Positions 1 through 6,394 of a DNA stretch of 8,663 bases are shown piece by piece. The position numbers and the translations under genes are program-made. How positions within the stretch are numbered: position 1 is the stretch's first letter; each line of letters starts with the position of its first letter. Under the pieces are notes generated by a model, which was given only the letters and a program-made list of their open reading frames with translations, made no database searches and was not told where the DNA came from. This DNA is from Saprospiraceae bacterium (GTDB lineage: Bacteria; Bacteroidota; Bacteroidia; Chitinophagales; Saprospiraceae): assembly GCA_007134625.1 (NCBI GenBank), contig SLKL01000240.1, positions 1 to 8,663 of the forward strand, written 5' to 3'.

Positions 1-37
1 GTCAGGGGCTAATTTTTCCGGAAGAGGGAGTCAAAAG

Positions 38-853
38 CTAATGGTATTGCTTCCGGCTCATTTCATTAAAGTAATCCAGGATTTTTTGTTGGTATTCTTC
101 CCTGTGAGGAGATTTCATGATATGTGCGTGTTTGGCATCGGCTATGGTCCAAAGCTCAGCTTTTACATTGCTGTATTTCATAAATTGCTCACCCATTGCA
201 ACAGTTGTCCAGGGGTCGGTTTGTGAATAGATGAATAGCAGAGAATTTAAGTTTTTGACTTGTTTTATACGATCTATCATTCTGACGTGTCGTTGATATC
301 GCGGCATAAAGAAACCCAGTACCCTTAAAACCCGGTAGGCCATGGGAAAATTAACCCAGAAATCTTCCAGACTCGTCGCCACACTTTCCAGGATGGCAAA
401 GTCGTAACAATGTGTTTCGTCAGCAAAGGAGACAGCTGCCCACATACCTCCAAGTGAAATCCCATGATAACCAATCGGCAGGGTAGGGGTAAGGTTTTTT
501 GCTATTTGGCTGACTGCAATGATGTCGTAATAATAGGAAAAATTGCCGTGAGTACTTTCCCCAAATCCGTTGAGGTCAAATATCATTACATTGAACCCAT
601 TATCCAGTAACAAATCGGTATATCCGTATTTTAAAAAATACCCTTTGGCTGCTTTTCCCATTGGATGCCCCAGGACAATTGTCGCCTTTGCTTCTGATGC
701 TCGCGAATGGGCAAAAAGACATCTGATGACACCACCTGACTTACTGTATATATCCATCGGTTCCCATTCCTGAAGCTCTTCTTCTGTCAATGGATTTTTC
801 CACTTGACCATATACCGGCCGAAAAATGGTTTTTTTAGCGTTTTGTATAGCAT
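38..853 (-). CDS. alpha/beta hydrolase, cytosolic, substrate unknown
   Basis: A 271-residue protein with the marks of the alpha/beta-hydrolase fold. The strand 'TIVLGHPMG' (58-66) carries the oxyanion-hole turn. 'FDLNGFGES' (92-100) is the loop common in S33-type hydrolases. 'GISLGG' (131-136) is the nucleophile elbow with Ser133. Asp213 in 'SQTDPW' is the likely acid, and His242 or His244 in 'KHAHIMKSP' is the catalytic base, so the triad appears intact. The length is normal for a single-domain hydrolase. No signal peptide or membrane segment is seen, so a cytosolic enzyme is likely. The start is ATG, with A-rich DNA but no clear Shine-Dalgarno before it. It is separated from the helicase genes by more than 500 bases of non-coding and decayed sequence, so it is probably a separate transcription unit. 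The substrate (ester, peptide or acyl group) cannot be read from the sequence. Confidence 0.88.
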   Translation of the reverse strand: MLYKTLKKPFFGRYMVKWKNPLTEEELQEWEPMDIYSKSGGVIRCLFAHSRASEAKATIVLGHPMGKAAKGYFLKYGYTDLLLDNGFNVMIFDLNGFGESTHGNFSYYYDIIAVSQIAKNLTPTLPIGYHGISLGGMWAAVSFADETHCYDFAILESVATSLEDFWVNFPMAYRVLRVLGFFMPRYQRHVRMIDRIKQVKNLNSLLFIYSQTDPWTTVAMGEQFMKYSNVKAELWTIADAKHAHIMKSPHREEYQQKILDYFNEMSRKQYH

Positions 854-1029
854 CTTTAAATATCTTTACTGCAATCGGAGGCCATTGTTCACTGTGTATA
901 ACGGACTCTTCTTGGCGGTGGGGTAAAGGTAAAAAATAATAAGGTTTATTTGGTTGGGAGTACTATTTGCGAACAAGTTTTTAGTTTTGGCTTCGACAGG
1001 CTAAGCCCGAGTAGTGCTTAGTTTTTAGT
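854..1029. other. intergenic stretch upstream of the hydrolase
   Basis: These 176 bases separate the hydrolase start from the RhuM remnant. Apart from the palindromic repeat at 989-1021 I see no gene or RNA. On the minus strand there is a run 'TACCTTTA' (about 925-932) that partly resembles the Bacteroidota -7 element TAnnTTTG, but I find no matching TTG at the usual upstream spacing, so I do not call a promoter. The hydrolase promoter should nevertheless lie here. The octamer GTTTTTAG occurs twice, at 977-984 and 1021-1028, flanking the palindromic element. Confidence 0.5.
989..1021. repeat. REP-like palindromic element
   Basis: Two overlapping inverted repeats can be read here: GGCTT (989-993) with AAGCC (1003-1007), and CTAAGC (1001-1006) with GCTTAG (1016-1021, perfect, 9-nt loop). 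They share the AAGC segment, so the two stems exclude each other. The core CTTCGACAGGCTAAGC resembles the dispersed 'CTTCGACAGGCTCAGC' palindromic elements that I recall from many Bacteroidota intergenic regions; this match is from memory. It is flanked by GTTTTTAG copies (the second overlaps its last base) and lies directly beside the point where RhuM homology stops. There is no T-run, so it is not an obvious intrinsic terminator. Confidence 0.45.
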
Positions 1030-1296
1030 AAGGTTATAATATTCTACTTGCTTAGTTTAGGCTTTATCAGGAATAGCATTGTGTTTAGTGGTGATCGCAA
1101 AATTTGCGACAGTTGATTTATGATCTAGTTCGCCTTTCAAAAAAACATTATTGATATGCTTACCAATAGTTTTTACATCTCTTCCAAAAAGTAAAGCCAT
1201 TTGTTGACGGTTCAACCATACAGTTTGCTCTTCAAGCCGCACTTCAATGTGTTCGGCTGTTTCATTGGGTCGGTATAAAATGATTTGATTCTTTAT
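1030..1296 (-). pseudogene. RhuM-family protein, 5' remnant (decayed)
   Basis: Translation from 1296 gives 'IKNQIILYRPNETAEHIEV', then 'RLEEQTVWLNRQQMALLFG' and 'RDVKTIGKHINN'. This is the N-terminal helix-turn-helix-like region of the RhuM (virulence protein RhuM / Fic-linked DNA-binding) family, which is normally about 300 or more residues and often lies near type I restriction genes. Three lesions are visible. The expected ATG position reads ATA (1294-1296), and no other ATG precedes the homology. A TAA at 1057-1059 stands where the family usually has a CAA or CAG glutamine. After that stop the same frame continues with 'TKQVEYYNL', which again matches the family ('...TKQVEYYNLDV'), and then homology ends at 1030. 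A shorter open frame from a GTG at 1242 exists, but it starts inside the domain and is a by-product. The remnant is almost certainly not functional. Confidence 0.85.
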
Positions 1297-1311
1297 ATCA
1301 GGTTAAAGATT

Positions 1312-1344
1312 TCAATATTCCAAATCGGAATTTGGAATAATTGA
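1312..1344. other. long imperfect hairpin, possible transcript-end structure
   Basis: TCAAT (1312-1316) and ATTCCAAAT (1317-1325) pair with ATTTGGAAT (1330-1338) and ATTGA (1340-1344). This gives 14 base pairs with one bulged A (1339) and a 4-nt loop, CGGA. It lies about 50 bases beyond the stop of the exonuclease-RecQ-UvrD gene and just upstream of the RhuM remnant. It could stabilise or end the long transcript. Neither strand has a convincing U-tract after the stem, so I do not call it a standard intrinsic terminator. A protein-binding dyad for the lost RhuM promoter is an alternative. Confidence 0.5.
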
Positions 1345-1394
1345 GGTTCTTGTAGAATTTTGAAATCCGTAAAACCATAATGCCCACGTAATTA

Positions 1395-4300
1395 TCAAGT
1401 ACTATATTTCTTACCCACCCTCTCAAAGTAAAGCTCCGGTAGAATAATTTTCACCTCTTTATCCTTTTCTTCATTATACCAGAAGACAATGAAATTCACT
1501 TTAGCAGTTTTGAGTACGTAATTCCTTTCCTTTAAGCGCTCAATTTGCCCCTGAAATTGCTTTGAAAATTTCAGAACAGATCGCCCCCTATAGTCTAAAC
1601 ATTCATCACCGTTCAAAATCAATTCATCACCACTTGTGAGTTTAGAAATCAGGTATTGTTTGTTCATAAAGTATCCAAGCCAAATGTCCCTGTGGGTCAA
1701 CTGAATGGCTAATTCCCCCGGCGGCAGGTAATTGTTGTTGTTCTCAATTCGCTCTATATCTTCTGCCTGAATATTATCGAGAAAACCGGAATTAAGGTGT
1801 ACTGTTAAATTCTGTTTGGCTCTTGTCATGGCGACATATAGCAACCTTTTTGCCTTATCTGTAGTCGGGTTGAAATTTTCTAACAGGAGAAAAACATTGT
1901 CAAACTCCTTCCCTTTTGCTTTGTGGATGGTGGAAACGAAAATGGTTTCTCCCTGCTCATTAAAAAAGTCTTCAAGTCTGGATTCCCGGATAAAGACTTC
2001 CAGATCAGACTTGTATTTTATAACGGGATTGGTCGCCTCAAAATCCTTAATGATATTTACACAGATTTCCAGCTTTGTACTTTTGATAAAGCTGTTTACA
2101 ATTTTCCGCTTAGCATTTTCCCAGGCATCATTGTTGATTATGAAAACCTCATCATCCAGTTGGAGGTAGTTTAAAAAGGACCTGACTTCCAGAAGATTGT
2201 ATAAGTTGAATGCATCATTGGTCTGAATCAATTTTGCCTGCATATGATTTTTCAAAAGCAGCCCCGTGGTTTGAAGAGCTTCCTCATTGGTTTTTGTGAG
2301 CACACAGGTAGTGCCTGTGAGTCCTGTTGTGATGATGTCATGTACAAGTGGATCAATGAGATTTTTACTTTGGTAACGAACCAATTTTATTTTTCCATTA
2401 TCGCTTTGCCGGGGAATGATAGGTATATCTTTTAATCGACGGCTAATCCTTGTCACAAACTGATTAGTGAAATAAACCAGATTACTCTTGCTTCTGAAAT
2501 TCTCAAACAAATCATATTTTTTAGCCTCCTTCAGCTGAAGTAATTGCTCGAGATATTTCGAACTTGATCCCCTGAATTCATAAATGTTCTGATCGTCATC
2601 CCCTACTGCAATCACTCTCATCTCTTCATTGTGCTCCATCAAAGTTGTGATCAGACTAAACTCCTCTTTGTCCATATCCTGAGCTTCATCAATCACCAGT
2701 ACAGATTTGGTGATTCGACTGGGTTCAACCTCCCAGTTTTTGATCTTTTCAGTCGCCTTTTTTATAATCTCGTCGGACTTGTCCAATGTACCCACTTTGC
2801 CCAACAGGTCAAAACAATAGGAATGAAAAGTTTTAATTTCAATAAAATTAGCTGCGTTACCAATCAGTTGAATTAAACGCTTTTTGAACTCCGTCGCTGC
2901 TGCTCTGGAAAAGGTAAGCATGAGTAACTGTTCGTGCTTAACATCTTCCATCAAAAGCAATGAAGCAAGCTTGTGTACCAATACTCTTGTCTTACCACTC
3001 CCGGGCCCGGCAGCTACAACAATGTATTTTGTTTCATTGTCTTTAATGATTTTTAATTGTGTGGGAGAGAGCTCCCCGAAAAGCTGCCTGAATTTGGCAG
3101 GTGTTATATTGCGTTTAATTTCATTCTGACGACTGCCTTTGAAATACTTGTTGAGAAACGATTGGTAGTTGAGCTGAAAATAGTCTTCCGCAAATTGTAA
3201 AGCGTCTTTATAATCGTTGATCATTTTCCTGGCATACTCCCCGACAATATGTATTTGCTGAACCTTGTTTTCATAAAACTGACTGAGCTTCTGATAATCC
3301 TCGATTTTGTACTGTATTTTGTTGTCTTTTTCAATCCGTTCGATAGTGAGCGCATTATAAAGAACAAGAAAGCCTCCCTCAATTTTTATGGCCTCAATTC
3401 GTGAAAGGTAAAAAAGCGCATCTTCAACATCATCAATACTAACGCTCAATTTGAAAAGGCTGGAGCGTTTTTCATAAGCAGTTTTTAATTCGTGAACAGA
3501 AAATTCAACCAAAACTTCTTCTTTTCCCGCTTCATCTTCAGGAGGGTTTAAATTACTTTTCTCATAGAGGTACTCCACAATGAATTTTGCCAGCTCATAT
3601 CGCTTCTCTAATTTATCTTTCAGCAAATCGCCCGGGCTAAGTAAAACAGCTGAAATATGATTTCTTGAGTATTGAAGGTTTTGTCGCTTTATCCAATTCT
3701 TGATCACCCAAAAATTGATGATTTTCCTTATGTTTCTTGGAGATGTTTTCTCACAGCCATGTTGTTCAGCCTCTTCATTCAATTCCTTGATGTGAAAACT
3801 TTTTTCTTGTTCCTCAATTTTGGGGAGTAGGAATTCCTCAATTTTGTAAAAAGACTCAAGGATTTTTAGTGAACGATTTTTATTCTCCTCCTTTTTTATG
3901 AAGGCTGTCAGGTCCTTTGCATCAGCTAAAATTTTCTCTTCCCGAAGAAGATTCACAATATTGATCACTTCTTCTTTCACTATTCCCAAATGGTCACTGA
4001 TGTAATCAATTCTCGATTCAGCAACCTCATCTGTTGGCCTCTTTCTGTTTCTGCTTGAAAAAAGTTTTTTAATGATGCGGATACCATTTATCTTTTGATT
4101 CTCCTCAAACTTTTCGGAGGCCTTGATTTTATCAATAGCCTCCTGAGCATTTCTGGATAATATACTATTAGCAAAAATCCTCGGCATATTGTGACCTCTT
4201 TTCAAATAGCCTGCATTTTCCAGAGCTGCGATAGCAGTGGTTACTCTTGTTTCTATCTCAACCACATTGTCGTCCCAACCCGCTTTTCTCGCTATTTCCA

Positions 4301-6227
4301 AAGCAGAATGGGAGACTTTTGACCGGAATTTGGTAATGAACTTAATCGCTCTCCAAATCTGTTGAATCTCCTTGATGGAAAGTTTGGTTTGATTCAATAG
4401 AATAAAGTGCTTGCTGAGGTCCTCTTCGTTAAATAACACAAAGCAGTCAGCGACTATTTTTTCATCTCTGCCGGCCCTTCCTGCTTCCTGAATGTAGTTT
4501 TCAAGTGAATCAGAGATTTCATAGTGGATGACCATACCCACGTCCTTTTTATCGACACCCATTCCAAAAGCAGAAGTCGCTACCATGATTTGGGTTTCAC
4601 CATTGATGAAGGAGTCTTGATTTTCAGACTTCTCCTGTTTGTCCATTTTACCGTGATAGGGTTTGGCACAAAAACCATCTTCGCTCAATCGCTTTGCGAG
4701 AAGATAGGCCTTTCTCGTTCTTGAAACATAAATAATGGTCGGACAATTCTTCCCTTCGATCAAACGCCTTGCTGCCTGATACTTTTCCTCTTCCGTGCTT
4801 TTTTCAAAAACTTTGTATTGAAGATTTGTCCTTGACACTTTGGTGGTAAATAGTTCGAGATCGAGCGACAACATGTCTTTGAAGTAGTTGCTGATATCCT
4901 GAATCACTTGCTGTTTGGCCGTTGCAGTAAAACATGAAACAGGAATTCCATCCTCGAGATTTTTCTTTTTCTGCAGTTGTCTGATGAATTCTCCGATATA
5001 CAGGTAATCCACCCTAAAGTCCTGACCCCAGGCAGAAAAGCAATGCGCCTCATCAATTACAAAACGGACAATTTTTCTCCCTGAAATCAATCGCTCCATA
5101 GTCCTTGAACGAAGTGATTCAGGGGAGATATAGAGAATACTCGCTGAACCATCTTCCACCCGCTCAAAAGATTTCGCTCTTTCAACGGGATCGAGTAAGC
5201 CGTTTATGGTTACAGCCTCAGTAATCCCCACTTTCTCCAGGTTGTCCACCTGATCCTTCATCAGCGATTGCAGTGGGGAAATCACCACCGTCAAACCCCT
5301 GCAAGCATCACCACTCATTAATGCAGGTACCTGAAAAGTAATGGACTTACCACCACCGGTAGGAAAAACTGCCAGTATCGATTTGTTGTCAACAGCTGCT
5401 TTGGCCGCTTTCTCCTGCAGTGGTTCTCCTCCGAAGGTCCTGTAAGAATCAAAGCCAAAATACCGCTTCAATCCTTTATGAATGTCCAGGGCGTTGTTGC
5501 AATGCCCGCAACCACTCAGACAGGGCTGATTGCGCAAACGAAACATAAGCCTTTCAACATCCGGATAATTTTTCAATACCCATGGCGGTGTGATGGAATG
5601 GATTTTTTTATGTTGAATAAAAGAATGGATAAGCGACAAGCAATAGGCAAGCTCTATCGCTTGCTCTGAAATGATCTTTGAGAGGGCAGCTTTTTCACAT
5701 ATTTCATTTTCAAATTTTTGCAGTATCAGTTTTTTCGCATCCCTGCTTTCACTTGTATAGCCGATGTAACGAAAAAAAGACCGGAACTCCCTTTTGTCAT
5801 GCAGCAGCAGGTAGAAGATTTGTTTGAGGGTTTCATCAGCTTGCCTGAAGGCTGTAATTTCATCATAAAACAAGTCTCTTGCCTTAAACGAGTCATTCAA
5901 AGGGTTGTTGAGCTCATCTGATTGCAGCTTGTCGTCCTTCAGTAAAGCATGATAGGGTTTGGTCGGAAAAAGCAAAGGTGAAAGAAACAGGGTGTCAATT
6001 ATATTGTCCGTATTTATTCCTGCATCGGCAAGAGATTTACCGACATACTTTAAATCGTGATTGAGTATATTGTGTCCACAGATGTATTCCACACCATTGA
6101 GAAAGCGGATGAACTCAGGAACCGAAGCTTTGCGAAAAGTACTGCCATTATTCCTGACACCACCTATGTCAAGAATCTTCCCACTTTTTGGCTCCAGCTC
6201 GATATCAATAAATGCAATTGAGTTCAC
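1395..6227 (-). CDS. DEDDh exonuclease-RecQ helicase-UvrD helicase fusion protein
   Basis: A 1610-residue cytosolic protein with three recognisable enzyme modules. Residues 1-120 form a DnaQ-like 3'-5' exonuclease: Asp8 and Glu10 in 'FIDIE', Asp58 in 'GHNILNHD', then His93 and Asp98. Residues 255-600 are a RecQ-type SF2 helicase: 'PTGGGKS' (289-295), 'DEAH' (392-395), 'FTATA' (433-437) and 'QEAGRAGRD' (580-588). Residues 1050-1480 are a UvrD-type SF1 helicase: Q1057, 'GPGSGKT' (1074-1080), 'DEAQD' (1180-1184), 'GDDDQNIYEFRG' (1209-1220), 'STIHKAKGKEFD' (1432-1443) and 'VAMTRA' (1465-1470). All motor motifs look intact. Winged-helix-like sequence follows RecQ, and a region of unknown fold ends the protein. 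The usual four-Cys RecQ zinc module is absent, but a Cys cluster precedes the helicase. The GTG start is well fixed: an in-frame TAA lies two codons upstream and the DxE motif begins at residue 8. Likely role: DNA unwinding with 3'-end trimming in repair or defence; the cellular role is inferred. Confidence 0.93.
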   Translation of the reverse strand: MNSIAFIDIELEPKSGKILDIGGVRNNGSTFRKASVPEFIRFLNGVEYICGHNILNHDLKYVGKSLADAGINTDNIIDTLFLSPLLFPTKPYHALLKDDKLQSDELNNPLNDSFKARDLFYDEITAFRQADETLKQIFYLLLHDKREFRSFFRYIGYTSESRDAKKLILQKFENEICEKAALSKIISEQAIELAYCLSLIHSFIQHKKIHSITPPWVLKNYPDVERLMFRLRNQPCLSGCGHCNNALDIHKGLKRYFGFDSYRTFGGEPLQEKAAKAAVDNKSILAVFPTGGGKSITFQVPALMSGDACRGLTVVISPLQSLMKDQVDNLEKVGITEAVTINGLLDPVERAKSFERVEDGSASILYISPESLRSRTMERLISGRKIVRFVIDEAHCFSAWGQDFRVDYLYIGEFIRQLQKKKNLEDGIPVSCFTATAKQQVIQDISNYFKDMLSLDLELFTTKVSRTNLQYKVFEKSTEEEKYQAARRLIEGKNCPTIIYVSRTRKAYLLAKRLSEDGFCAKPYHGKMDKQEKSENQDSFINGETQIMVATSAFGMGVDKKDVGMVIHYEISDSLENYIQEAGRAGRDEKIVADCFVLFNEEDLSKHFILLNQTKLSIKEIQQIWRAIKFITKFRSKVSHSALEIARKAGWDDNVVEIETRVTTAIAALENAGYLKRGHNMPRIFANSILSRNAQEAIDKIKASEKFEENQKINGIRIIKKLFSSRNRKRPTDEVAESRIDYISDHLGIVKEEVINIVNLLREEKILADAKDLTAFIKKEENKNRSLKILESFYKIEEFLLPKIEEQEKSFHIKELNEEAEQHGCEKTSPRNIRKIINFWVIKNWIKRQNLQYSRNHISAVLLSPGDLLKDKLEKRYELAKFIVEYLYEKSNLNPPEDEAGKEEVLVEFSVHELKTAYEKRSSLFKLSVSIDDVEDALFYLSRIEAIKIEGGFLVLYNALTIERIEKDNKIQYKIEDYQKLSQFYENKVQQIHIVGEYARKMINDYKDALQFAEDYFQLNYQSFLNKYFKGSRQNEIKRNITPAKFRQLFGELSPTQLKIIKDNETKYIVVAAGPGSGKTRVLVHKLASLLLMEDVKHEQLLMLTFSRAAATEFKKRLIQLIGNAANFIEIKTFHSYCFDLLGKVGTLDKSDEIIKKATEKIKNWEVEPSRITKSVLVIDEAQDMDKEEFSLITTLMEHNEEMRVIAVGDDDQNIYEFRGSSSKYLEQLLQLKEAKKYDLFENFRSKSNLVYFTNQFVTRISRRLKDIPIIPRQSDNGKIKLVRYQSKNLIDPLVHDIITTGLTGTTCVLTKTNEEALQTTGLLLKNHMQAKLIQTNDAFNLYNLLEVRSFLNYLQLDDEVFIINNDAWENAKRKIVNSFIKSTKLEICVNIIKDFEATNPVIKYKSDLEVFIRESRLEDFFNEQGETIFVSTIHKAKGKEFDNVFLLLENFNPTTDKAKRLLYVAMTRAKQNLTVHLNSGFLDNIQAEDIERIENNNNYLPPGELAIQLTHRDIWLGYFMNKQYLISKLTSGDELILNGDECLDYRGRSVLKFSKQFQGQIERLKERNYVLKTAKVNFIVFWYNEEKDKEVKIILPELYFERVGKKYST

Positions 6228-6263
6228 CTTTGGTTATTCAGATTATTGTTGGACTTTATTTTT

Positions 6264-6377
6264 TCATTTTCGTCTGTCTGCTAAAGGATTATTAGAAAAA
6301 ACCGTTCCGAATATTGTTTGTAGGCTAAAAATAGGGGATTTTTTGGGAGAGGGAACTTCAGAGTAGTTATTTTCCAT
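6264..6377 (-). CDS. possible small ORF of 37 codons, unknown
   Basis: An ATG-to-TGA frame encoding 37 residues, beginning 'MENNYSEVPSPKKSP' and ending 'NNPLADRRK'. It starts 17 bases after the stop of the DUF3427 helicase gene and ends 36 bases before the start of the fusion helicase, so it fills most of the 167-base gap in operon-like order. The product would be hydrophilic at both ends, with a short hydrophobic middle ('IFSLQTIFGTVF', too short for a confident membrane span). I do not recognise it and see no Shine-Dalgarno, which is usual for this phylum. A chance ORF of this size is quite possible in such a gap. Confidence 0.3.
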   Translation of the reverse strand: MENNYSEVPSPKKSPIFSLQTIFGTVFSNNPLADRRK

Positions 6378-6394
6378 TAGATGAAGGCTTTACG

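Noticed and set aside
1057..1242. Intact 61-residue gene starting at GTG 1242
   Set aside because: RhuM-like sequence extends at least 18 codons upstream of the GTG and 9 codons past the TAA stop, so this is a fragment of a pseudogene.
1303..1394. Short minus-strand frame of about 26 codons starting 'MVLRISKFY'
   Set aside because: It runs through the hairpin arms, and other frames there are equally open. Nothing supports coding.
1816..2169. Plus-strand open frame of 117 codons inside the fusion helicase gene
   Set aside because: It lies opposite conserved UvrD motifs, has no recognisable domain, and its composition mirrors the real minus-strand gene. The other plus-strand frames inside the three large genes fail for the same reasons.
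5478..5522. Radical-SAM motif from CxxxCxxC spacing
   Set aside because: The surrounding sequence leads straight into the RecQ helicase core and has no radical-SAM barrel. The spacing match is coincidental.
6061..6366. Plus-strand frame of 101 codons crossing the start of the fusion gene
   Set aside because: Most of it is antisense to the exonuclease domain, and the rest crosses the intergenic gap with no family resemblance.
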